Positions 33,837 to 40,871 of a DNA stretch of 64,000 nt are shown here, one piece after another. Source of the DNA: Nonomuraea zeae (GTDB taxonomy: Bacteria; Actinomycetota; Actinomycetes; Streptosporangiales; Streptosporangiaceae); the NCBI RefSeq assembly GCF_005889725.1, contig NZ_VCKX01000010.1:1-64000 (forward strand), written 5' to 3'. Position 1 is the first letter of the stretch. Each line of letters starts with the position of its first letter. A program made the translations under genes and the position numbers. The notes beneath the pieces were generated by a model. That model did no database searches. It saw nothing but the letters and a program-made list of their open reading frames with translations, and was not told where the DNA came from.

Positions 33837-34510
33837 TGCAGCAGGTCGCGCCAGCGTTCGGCCGACGCCAGGCCGTCCAGGCTGATCCGCTCCAGGAACG
33901 CACCGCCCCTGGCCAGGCGGCGCCCCACGGGCGTGTCGAGCCCGATCGCCTCCCCCGCCGCCTTCGCGACCTCCGCCGCCGCGAGCGTCTGCCGCGAGCT
34001 GATCACCGTCGATTGGAACCAGGCGTCGTCGTCGACCACGTAGATGTCGCGCCGCCGCTGCGGATCACGCTCGCGCCTGATCAGCCCCTGCTGGGTCAGG
34101 TAACCCACCGCCGTGGAGATCGAGGCGGGACTGACGTTCAGCCCGCGCGACAGGTCGGCCGCAGCGAGCCGGCCGTCCTCGCTCAGCCACAGGCCGATGA
34201 GCACGCGCGCCATCATTTTCGGCAGGCCCATCCCGATCGCCATCTCGACGGCTTCCTCCTCCACCTCGAAGACCTTGCGGTCCTTGGGGTCGGCCGGACG
34301 AGCCGGGGTGCCGCGCCGCGCGCGCCGCGCCGCCGCCTGGTGCGCCCGCTCGGGGCGGTAGTCGCCGGGGCCGCCGTTGCGGCCGACCTCGCGGCTGATC
34401 GTCGAGGTCGGCCGGTCCAGGCGCCTGGCGATCTCGGCGTAGGAGCGGCCCTCGGCGAGGCCGGTCGCGATGCGCTGGCGATCCTGCCGGGTCAACCTTC
34501 CTTCTGACAT
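33833..34510 (-). CDS. Fusion regulator: IS30-type helix-turn-helix plus GbsR/MarR-like domain
   Basis: This 225-residue protein has two DNA-binding modules. Residues 5-60 (LTRQDRQRIATGLAEGRSYAEIARRLDRPTSTISREV) match the HTH_38 module of IS30-family transposases; residues about 80-225 match a GbsR/MarR winged helix (LPKMMARVLIGLWLSEDGRLAAADLSRGLNVSPASISTAVGYLTQQGLIRRERDP). The architecture is known in actinobacteria but rarely studied. It is divergent from the P450-ABC exporter operon across an AT-rich gap with an AATGCAA/TTGCATT palindrome, so it likely represses that operon. ATG 34510 has GGGGTG upstream. Confidence 0.85.
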   Translation of the reverse strand: MSEGRLTRQDRQRIATGLAEGRSYAEIARRLDRPTSTISREVGRNGGPGDYRPERAHQAAARRARRGTPARPADPKDRKVFEVEEEAVEMAIGMGLPKMMARVLIGLWLSEDGRLAAADLSRGLNVSPASISTAVGYLTQQGLIRRERDPQRRRDIYVVDDDAWFQSTVISSRQTLAAAEVAKAAGEAIGLDTPVGRRLARGGAFLERISLDGLASAERWRDLLQ

Positions 34511-34538
34511 CACCCCATCATTGCGTTCGGCACCACAC

Positions 34539-34559
34539 AATGCAACGGTTCATTGCATT
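34539..34559. promoter_or_regulatory. Candidate operator in the P450/GbsR divergent gap
   Basis: AATGCAA-CGGTTCA-TTGCATT, perfect 7-bp arms, 28 bp from the regulator start. The gap is strikingly AT-rich compared with flanking genes. Confidence 0.6.
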
Positions 34560-34620
34560 CAGCTTCAGCGTCAACGCATCAATTTAACGGCTTTGAACTG
34601 CGGATATATGCATCGATTAA

Positions 34621-34652
34621 TTGACAGAATTTCTGAAAGCAACGTAGCTTTC
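34621..34652 (+). promoter_or_regulatory. Sigma-70-type promoter of the P450 operon
   Basis: TTGACA (34621-34626), 18-bp spacer, TAGCTT (34645-34650). An inverted repeat GAAAGC-AACGTA-GCTTTC (34635-34652) overlaps the -10, another possible repressor site. Confidence 0.6.
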
Positions 34653-34656
34653 AATC

Positions 34657-35862
34657 ATGATGAACGCGTACTATCGCGACGAGCCGGTCGCGCCGTCCCT
34701 CGACCGCGCACCCGCCTGTCCCTTCGATCCCGCCCCTTCGCTCACCGCCCTGCGGGCGGAGCAGCCGATCGCCCGCTTGGCCGCGCCCGAGGGCGCCCCC
34801 GGCGTCTGGATGATCACCGGATACGACCTGGTCCGCCAGATCCTCGCCGACCCGCGCTTCAGCTCCCGCTACGAAACCCACTACCACCCCCTGGCGGGCG
34901 GGCACCTGCCGCCGGCCCCCGTCGGCGACCTGACCGGCATGGACGCACCCCAGCACACCCGCTTCCGCAAGCTGCTGGCGGGCAAGTTCACCGTCCGCAG
35001 GATGAACCTGCTCACCGAGCGGGTCACCGAGATCACCCGCGAGCGGCTCGACGCGATGGAGCGGCAGGGGCCGCCCGCCGACCTCGTCCAGGTCTTCACG
35101 CAGCCGGTGCCGGCGCTGATGATCTGCGAGCTGCTCGGCGTGCCGTTCGAGGACCGTGACCAGTTCCAGAGCTCCACCCGGGCCCTGCCGGACGGGACAG
35201 CCGAGGCGCAGTACGCCGCCTTCGTCGAGCTCGGCACGTACCTGCGGGAGCTCGCGCTCGCCAAGCGGGCCAAGCCGACCGACGACCTGCTCAGCGACCT
35301 GGCCACCGGCGGCGACCTGACCGACGAGGAGCTCGGCGGCGTGGCCGCGTTCCTGCTCGGCGCCGGGCTCGACACCACCGCCAACATGCTCGCGCTCGGC
35401 ACCTTCGCCCTGCTGCGCGACCCGGCCCAGCTCACCGCCCTGCGCGACGACCCCGATCTGGCCGCCGGCGCCGTGGAGGAGCTGCTGCGTTACCTGTCCG
35501 TCGCCGCCACCGGCATGCGCGGCGTGCTGGAGGACGTGGAGCTCGGCGGCAGGCAGCTCAAGGCGGGCGACACGGTCGTCATCGCGATCAACACCGCCAA
35601 CCGGGACCCGGCCAGGTTCTCCGACCCCGACGTGCTCGATCTGCGCCGCTCGGCCGCCGGGCATCTGGCCTTCGGCCACGGCGTCCATCAGTGCCTCGGC
35701 CAGCAGCTTGCCCGCATCGAGATGCGCGTCGCGTTTCCCGCGCTGCTCAGCCGCTTCCCGACGCTGCGGCTGGCCGTACCGGCTGAAGAGCTGTCGCTGC
35801 GCACCGACCCCTCGCAGGTGTACGGCGTGCACAGCCTGCCCGTCACCTGGGATCGGGGGTGA
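34657..35862 (+). CDS. Cytochrome P450
   Basis: This 401-residue soluble bacterial P450 has the I-helix oxygen-binding LLGAGLDTTANM, K-helix EELLR (ExxR), and heme loop FGHGVHQCLGQQLAR with the thiolate Cys346. The helix B'-C region reads LTGMDAPQHTRFRKLL, as in CYP105/CYP107-type actinomycete enzymes. It hydroxylates or epoxidises a small hydrophobic molecule with ferredoxin partners encoded elsewhere. It is first in an operon with a drug-type ABC exporter (GTGA overlap), so it may modify a toxic compound before export, or finish a natural product. Regulation by the divergent fusion regulator is likely. Confidence 0.93.
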   Translation: MMNAYYRDEPVAPSLDRAPACPFDPAPSLTALRAEQPIARLAAPEGAPGVWMITGYDLVRQILADPRFSSRYETHYHPLAGGHLPPAPVGDLTGMDAPQHTRFRKLLAGKFTVRRMNLLTERVTEITRERLDAMERQGPPADLVQVFTQPVPALMICELLGVPFEDRDQFQSSTRALPDGTAEAQYAAFVELGTYLRELALAKRAKPTDDLLSDLATGGDLTDEELGGVAAFLLGAGLDTTANMLALGTFALLRDPAQLTALRDDPDLAAGAVEELLRYLSVAATGMRGVLEDVELGGRQLKAGDTVVIAINTANRDPARFSDPDVLDLRRSAAGHLAFGHGVHQCLGQQLARIEMRVAFPALLSRFPTLRLAVPAEELSLRTDPSQVYGVHSLPVTWDRG

Positions 35863-36812
35863 CCGCGATGCGAACCTTCGTCTCGGCGACAGGGCTGCGC
35901 AAGTCCTACGGCGCCCATCGCGTCCTGGACGGCATCGACCTCACCATCCCGCAGGGCACCGTCTTCTCGCTGCTCGGCCCCAACGGCGCGGGCAAGACCA
36001 CCGCGGTGCAGATCCTGTCCACCCTGATCAAGGCCGACGCGGGCGAGATCTGGGTGGCCGGGCACGACCTGGCCAGGGAACCCGACCAGGTGCGTGCCGC
36101 GATCGGCGTCACCGGGCAGTTCTCCGCGGTCGACAGCTTCCTCACCGGCGAGGAGAACCTGCGGCTCATGGCCGACCTGCTCCACCTAGGCCGCGCCAGG
36201 GGCCGCAGCCGCGCCCGCGAGCTGCTGGAGCGCTTCGACCTCACCGACGCCGCGCGCAAGCCCGCGGCCACCTACTCGGGCGGCATGCGCCGCCGGCTCG
36301 ACCTCGCCATGACCATGGTCGGCACGCCCGAGCTCATCTTCCTCGACGAACCGACCACGGGCCTGGACCCGCGCAGCCGCCGCACCATGTGGCAGATCGT
36401 CCGGGACCTGGTCCAGCAGGACGGCGTGACCATCTTCCTGACCACCCAGTACCTGGAGGAGGCCGACGAGCTCGCCGACCGCATCGCGCTGCTCAGCCAG
36501 GGCCGGCTGGTGGCCGAGGGCACCCCTGAGGAGCTCAAGCGCATGGTCCCTGGCGGCCACATCGTCGTGCGCTTCGCCGACCCCGACGGGTACCGCAGGG
36601 CGGCCGGCCAGGTCGGCGCCACCTCCAGCGACGACGCGGCGCTCACCGTCCAGATCCCCGACTCCGGCGGAGTCAGGACGCTGAGGAAGCTCCTGGAGTG
36701 GCTGGACGCGCACGCCGTCGACGTCGCCGAGCTGTCGGTGCACACCCCCAACCTGGACGACGTCTTCCTCACCCTGACCCAGGAGCCCTCGACCCAGGAG
36801 CCCTCCCGATGA
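35859..36812 (+). CDS. ABC transporter ATP-binding protein, DrrA-like
   Basis: This 317-residue ATPase has Walker A (LLGPNGAGKTTAVQIL), signature ATYSGGMRRRLDLAMTM, Walker B (LIFLDEPTTGLDPRSR) and H-loop (LTTQYLEEADELADRI). The DrrA-type C-terminal extension (about 240-305) ends in VAELSVHTPNLDDVFLTLT. GTG start overlaps the P450 stop (GTGA); an in-frame ATG lies three codons later. The C-terminus carries a duplicated TQEPS from a 15-bp tandem repeat. With the next gene it forms a daunorubicin-resistance-type exporter. Confidence 0.93.
   Translation: MTAMRTFVSATGLRKSYGAHRVLDGIDLTIPQGTVFSLLGPNGAGKTTAVQILSTLIKADAGEIWVAGHDLAREPDQVRAAIGVTGQFSAVDSFLTGEENLRLMADLLHLGRARGRSRARELLERFDLTDAARKPAATYSGGMRRRLDLAMTMVGTPELIFLDEPTTGLDPRSRRTMWQIVRDLVQQDGVTIFLTTQYLEEADELADRIALLSQGRLVAEGTPEELKRMVPGGHIVVRFADPDGYRRAAGQVGATSSDDAALTVQIPDSGGVRTLRKLLEWLDAHAVDVAELSVHTPNLDDVFLTLTQEPSTQEPSR
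36776..36805 (+). repeat. 15-bp tandem duplication in the ABC ATPase 3' end
   Basis: GACCCAGGAGCCCTC occurs twice in tandem (36776-36790, 36791-36805), in frame, encoding TQEPS twice at the protein C-terminus. The second copy lies where the ribosome-binding site of the permease gene should be and supplies its CAGGAG. Confidence 0.8.
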
Positions 36813-37567
36813 GAGCGATCACCGACTCGGCGACGATGCTGCGGCGCCAGGTCAAGCACATCTGGCGCTACCCCACGCTGATCCTCACGTTCGCGGCCGT
36901 GCCCGTGGTGTTCCTGCTGCTGTTCGTCTACGTCTTCGGCGGCACCATGGGCGCGGGCATCGGCGCCGACCGGGCCGCCTACGCCGGTTACCTCACCCCA
37001 GGCATCATGATCACGACGATCGTCGGGGCCGCGCAGGGAACCGCGATCTCGGTGGCGACCGACATGACCGAGGGCATCATCGCCAGGTTCAAGACCATGG
37101 CCATCGCCCGCGTCTCGGTGCTCACCGGGCACGTGCTCGGGGCGATGGTGCAGACGTTCCTCGCGCTTGCCATGGTGACCGCGGTGGCGTTGCTGATCGG
37201 GTTCCGCCCGCCCGCCTCGGTGCTGGACTGGCTCGGCGTGGTCGGTGTGCTGGCCATGTTCACCTTCGCCATCACCTGGCTGTCGGTCGCGCTCGCCCTG
37301 GTCACCAGGAACGTGGCCACGGCCAGCAACCTGCCGATGCCGCTGATGCTGCTGCCGTTCCTCGGCAGCGGCTTCGTCCCGACCGAGTCGATGCCGGCCG
37401 GTCTGCGCTGGTTCGCCGAGCACCAGCCGGCCACCCCCGTCATCGAGACGCTGCGCGCGCTGCTGGCCGGGCGTCCGGCCGGGTCCAGCTTCCTGGAGGC
37501 GGCCGCGTGGAGCGCGGGCATCGCCCTGGTCAGCTACCTGTGGGCGCGCAGGCTCTACAACCGGTGA
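36809..37567 (+). CDS. ABC transporter permease, DrrB-like (ABC-2 family)
   Basis: This 252-residue ABC-2 type permease has about six membrane spans (LILTFAAVPVVFLLLFVYVFGG, LTPGIMITTIVGAAQGTAI, VQTFLALAMVTAVALLIGF, VVGVLAMFTFAITWLSVAL, a GSGFVPTESMPAGLRWFAEHQP loop before the last span). The ABC-2 signature region PATPVIETLRALLAGRP is present. ATG overlaps the ATPase stop (ATGA). With the ATPase it would export hydrophobic drugs, presumably related to the P450 substrate. Confidence 0.92.
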   Translation: MRAITDSATMLRRQVKHIWRYPTLILTFAAVPVVFLLLFVYVFGGTMGAGIGADRAAYAGYLTPGIMITTIVGAAQGTAISVATDMTEGIIARFKTMAIARVSVLTGHVLGAMVQTFLALAMVTAVALLIGFRPPASVLDWLGVVGVLAMFTFAITWLSVALALVTRNVATASNLPMPLMLLPFLGSGFVPTESMPAGLRWFAEHQPATPVIETLRALLAGRPAGSSFLEAAAWSAGIALVSYLWARRLYNR

Positions 37568-37615
37568 GGCTCGCTGGATCCGGCGGCGGCGAGCTGCGTG
37601 ATGCCACAGGCCGAC

Positions 37616-37643
37616 TCGAACCGCCACGGAACCGGCGGTTCGA
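37616..37643 (+). terminator. Terminator of the P450-ABC operon
   Basis: 10-bp perfect stem (37616-37625 with 37634-37643) and 8-nt loop, 48 bp past the permease stop and 56 bp before thyA. Confidence 0.6.
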
Positions 37644-37699
37644 CGACCCTCCGACCGCGGTGGCCGAGAATCCCTGACCTCTTGGTTAGGCTTGCGGGC

Positions 37700-38497
37700 A
37701 TGCCAGACACGCAGTACGAAGACCTGCTCCGCCACGTGCTCGACACGGGCGCCCGCAAACACGACCGCACCGGCACGGGGACGCGGTCGATCTTCGGTCA
37801 CCAGCTGCGCTACCGGCTCTCCGACGGCTTCCCGCTGATCACGACGAAGAAGGTCCACTTTCGCTCGGTCGCCTATGAGCTGCTGTGGTTCCTGCGCGGC
37901 GACTCGAACGTCACGTGGCTCCGGGACAACGGCGTCACGATCTGGGACGAGTGGGCGGCCCCGGACGGTGATCTCGGCCCGATCTACGGCGTGCAGTGGC
38001 GGTCGTGGCCGACCCCGGACGGCGGGCATGTCGACCAGATCAGCGAGGTGCTGCGCACGCTGCGCGACAATCCCGACTCCCGGCGGATCATCGTGTCCGC
38101 CTGGAACGTCGCCGACATCCCGCAGATGGCGCTGCCCCCCTGCCACGCGTTCTTCCAGTTCTACGTCGCCGACGGCAAGCTGTCCTGCCAGCTCTACCAG
38201 CGAAGCGCGGACCTGTTCCTCGGCGTGCCGTTCAACATCGCGAGCTACGCCCTGCTGACGCACATGATCGCCGAGCAGGTGGGCCTCGGCGTCGGTGACT
38301 TCGTCTGGACCGGCGGCGACTGTCACATCTACGACAACCACGAGGACCAGGTCCGTACCCAGCTCGCCCGCGAGGCGCGGCCGTTCCCCGTGCTGAGCCT
38401 GAAGCCGGCGACCAGCCTGTTCGACTACACCTACGAGCACATCGCGCTCGACGGTTACAACCCGCACCCCGCCATCAAGGCCCCGGTGGCGGTGTGA
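37700..38497 (+). CDS. thyA: Thymidylate synthase ThyA
   Basis: This 265-residue enzyme converts dUMP and 5,10-methylene-THF to dTMP and dihydrofolate. All hallmarks are present: [11 protein letters not shown], the active-site [12 protein letters not shown] with Cys148, [22 protein letters not shown], and DCHIYDNH. Length equals the E. coli enzyme. ATG 37700 is the family start; upstream in-frame codons are non-homologous. A TTAGGC-like -10 lies 14 bp upstream and no strong ribosome-binding site, so the transcript may have a short leader. It is coupled to folA by a 4-bp GTGA overlap, recycling the dihydrofolate it makes. Confidence 0.98.
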   Translation: MPDTQYEDLLRHVLDTGARKHDRTGTGTRSIFGHQLRYRLSDGFPLITTKKVHFRSVAYELLWFLRGDSNVTWLRDNGVTIWDEWAAPDGDLGPIYGVQWRSWPTPDGGHVDQISEVLRTLRDNPDSRRIIVSAWNVADIPQMALPPCHAFFQFYVADGKLSCQLYQRSADLFLGVPFNIASYALLTHMIAEQVGLGVGDFVWTGGDCHIYDNHEDQVRTQLAREARPFPVLSLKPATSLFDYTYEHIALDGYNPHPAIKAPVAV

Positions 38498-38952
38498 TCG
38501 GGCTGGTCTGGGCACAGTCGGCGAACGGCGTCATCGGCCGTGACGGCACGCTGCCGTGGCACCTGCCGGAGGACCTGAAGCACTTCCGCTCCCTGACCGC
38601 GGGCGCGACCGTCCTCATGGGCCGCCGCACGTGGGAGTCGCTGCCGCCGCGGTTCCGTCCGCTGCCGGGCAGGCGCAATCTCGTGCTGTCACGCACGCCG
38701 CAGGAGGGCGTGGACACGTTCCCCGACCTGCGGCAGGCGCTCGCAGCGGCGTCCGGGGACGTGTGGGTGATCGGTGGCGCGGCCGTCTACCGGGCGGCAC
38801 TGCCCGTCGCGGACCGCATCGTGGTCACCGAGATCCGGGAGTCCTTCGAAGGCGACACCCACGCACCGGACGTGGGACGCTCGCCGGACTCCGTCGGGGC
38901 ATGGCAGGAGTCTTCGACCGGGCTGCACTACCGCTTCCTGACCTGGGGCTGA
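38494..38952 (+). CDS. folA: Dihydrofolate reductase
   Basis: This 152-residue DHFR reduces dihydrofolate to tetrahydrofolate with NADPH. The motifs are [31 protein letters not shown] in order (catalytic acidic residue as in PEDL), [15 protein letters not shown] and the [12 protein letters not shown] dinucleotide-binding segment, ending in YRFLTW. GTG start overlaps the thyA stop (GTGA). It directly consumes the dihydrofolate released by ThyA. Confidence 0.97.
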   Translation: MIGLVWAQSANGVIGRDGTLPWHLPEDLKHFRSLTAGATVLMGRRTWESLPPRFRPLPGRRNLVLSRTPQEGVDTFPDLRQALAAASGDVWVIGGAAVYRAALPVADRIVVTEIRESFEGDTHAPDVGRSPDSVGAWQESSTGLHYRFLTWG

Positions 38953-39021
38953 GGCCGATCTCGCGGAAGGAGCATCCCGAAGGAAAGGCACCTTGTGCGC
39001 GCCTCTCGCGCGTGCGGACCG

Positions 39022-40869
39022 CTACGGCCATTGCCCTCGACGCTGGGTCGTGGAGGTGCCGTCGGGGAAGCCGATGGTGATCTCCTCGTCGGAGACGTGC
39101 ACGGTGACGGCGTCGCGGAGCGCGCCTGGGTGGACGGCGTCGCCGGAGAGTACGACCAGCGAGATGTGCAGTCCTGGCGTGTCGGCGTACAGGCAGGGGA
39201 TCGCTGAGTGCGGGCCGAACGCGTTGGACTCGACCTCTCGCGACACGCTCGTCCGCCGCCAGCCGTGCAGGCCGATGATCGCGGAGGTGAGGCCGTCGGC
39301 GCGGCGCGCGAGGGCCCAGCCGCGGCCGGTGGCGACCGCGGGCGGGGTGGTGTCGGAGACGGCGTAGCCGCCTTCGCGTACCGTGCACGAGCCGCCGTCC
39401 GCGATCTCGTGGACGCGGATCTCCCAGGGGCCGCGCACGGTGGAGGTGCTGGTGACCCGCGCGCCCGCGGCGGTTTCGTGCGAGGAGGAGGCGGTGGCGC
39501 CGTCGCACGACAGCGGCTTGATGGCGGCCCGGCGCGAGTGGGTGCCGTCCGGCGCGATGAGCGCGAGATGGTTGTCGACGTCGCGGGTCCAGGCGTGCTC
39601 GGCCGCCTCCGGCCCGGTGCGGGTGGAGTAGGCGAGCTTGGCGTAGTGGGGGTCGTCGGGCGGCGCGCCGTGATCGCTGCCGTGGTTGAGCAGGCGGACG
39701 ATCCCGTCATGGCGGGTGCCGTGCAGGAGCAGTCCGGCGGCCGGGATGGCCGCGCTCACGTCGCGCTCGTCGATGGGCAGCGGTTGCTCGCGCTCGGTCC
39801 ACACCGGGTGGGCGGGCGGTAGCAGCAACCCGAGGAAGGCCTTCGAGGCCCAGTAGGGCGAGGCGGGCCCCGAGTACGCCTGCGTCGCCGGCAGGAACGG
39901 CCCGTACCAGCCCAGGGAGAGCAGCCCGTCCCGATCGGGAACCCCTCGTTCGGCGAAGTGGCGCACCACGGAGGAGGCCAGCTTCCTGGTCTGTCCCGGC
40001 GCGAGCGGTGTGGCGCCGGTGAGCGCGCCCAGCCAGACGGGCGCCAGGGCGGCGAAGCGGTACGTGAGCGAGCGGCCGTGATGGACGGGCGCGCCATCAG
40101 ACCCGAAGAAATGCTGATATGTCCCGAGAAATTCGTTCAGGCGCCCCGCGTAGATCCCGGCCCGCTCCGCGTCCCCCGACATGCGCGTCCACAGCAGCGG
40201 ATACAGGTGCAGCGCCCACCCGCAGTAATAGTCGAAGTTCCGGGAACCCCCGTCGGTGTACCAGCCGTCCCCGGCGTACCAGTTCTCGATCCGCTCCAGT
40301 CCACGATCGATCTCCCGCTGCTCGTACGGCCCGCCCACCGACTTGAGGAACTCCTCCGTCACCGTCTGGAACAGCATCCAGTTGTTGTCCCAGGTGCGCT
40401 TGCCCACGAAGCCGCCGAGCCAGTCGACCACGCGTTCCCGCACGCCGGCGTCGAGCCGGTCCCACAGCCACGGCCTGGTCTCGTGCAGCCCGATCGCGAT
40501 AGAGGCGGCCTCCACCATCTGCTGCGAGCAGTCGGTCAGCACCGGCCACGCCTCTCCGCCGGAGGGGTCGGTGCCCGCGGCGAGCCCCCTGGCGTACCGC
40601 TCGATCAGGTGGGGCGCGTCTCCCGCCGCGCCCGCGATGCGGAACGCGGCGGTCAGGAACGTGCGGGCGTACCCTTCCAGCCCGTCGAGGGCGACGCCCG
40701 ACCAGCTCGCCCGGCCCGGCAGCCGGATCTGGGCGTGGCCGGGCGAGGCGAACGGCGCCACCGCGTCGAGCAGGCGGTCGGCCAGGGCCTCCCAATGTGC
40801 CCGGGTCCAGCCGGTGCGCGGGGAGAGCACGCGGTCGCTCGGCGGCAGCGGCAGGTAGGGAGGGATCAT
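39022..40869 (-). CDS. DUF2264 protein, putative glycan-active enzyme
   Basis: This 615-residue protein has an N-terminal (alpha/alpha) barrel-like DUF2264 domain (WEALADRLLDAVAPFAS, RASWSGVALDGLEGYARTF, KRTWDNNWMLFQTVTEEFLKS, NFDYYCGWALHLYPLLW) and a C-terminal beta-rich part. No signal peptide, so it is cytoplasmic. DUF2264 proteins recur in polysaccharide-degradation loci, and the barrel resembles unsaturated-glycan hydrolases or lyases, but no activity is established to my knowledge. The last gene of the LacI-controlled leftward operon, it starts 2 bp after the lyase stop. Likely acts on the unsaturated oligosaccharides released by the PL8 lyase (inference). Confidence 0.85.
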   Translation of the reverse strand: MIPPYLPLPPSDRVLSPRTGWTRAHWEALADRLLDAVAPFASPGHAQIRLPGRASWSGVALDGLEGYARTFLTAAFRIAGAAGDAPHLIERYARGLAAGTDPSGGEAWPVLTDCSQQMVEAASIAIGLHETRPWLWDRLDAGVRERVVDWLGGFVGKRTWDNNWMLFQTVTEEFLKSVGGPYEQREIDRGLERIENWYAGDGWYTDGGSRNFDYYCGWALHLYPLLWTRMSGDAERAGIYAGRLNEFLGTYQHFFGSDGAPVHHGRSLTYRFAALAPVWLGALTGATPLAPGQTRKLASSVVRHFAERGVPDRDGLLSLGWYGPFLPATQAYSGPASPYWASKAFLGLLLPPAHPVWTEREQPLPIDERDVSAAIPAAGLLLHGTRHDGIVRLLNHGSDHGAPPDDPHYAKLAYSTRTGPEAAEHAWTRDVDNHLALIAPDGTHSRRAAIKPLSCDGATASSSHETAAGARVTSTSTVRGPWEIRVHEIADGGSCTVREGGYAVSDTTPPAVATGRGWALARRADGLTSAIIGLHGWRRTSVSREVESNAFGPHSAIPCLYADTPGLHISLVVLSGDAVHPGALRDAVTVHVSDEEITIGFPDGTSTTQRRGQWP

Positions 40870-40871
40870 GC

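Noticed and set aside
38953..39021. GCGCG-rich stretch as terminator between folA and DUF2264
   Set aside because: Stem arms are short and imperfect; not better than random GC-rich sequence.
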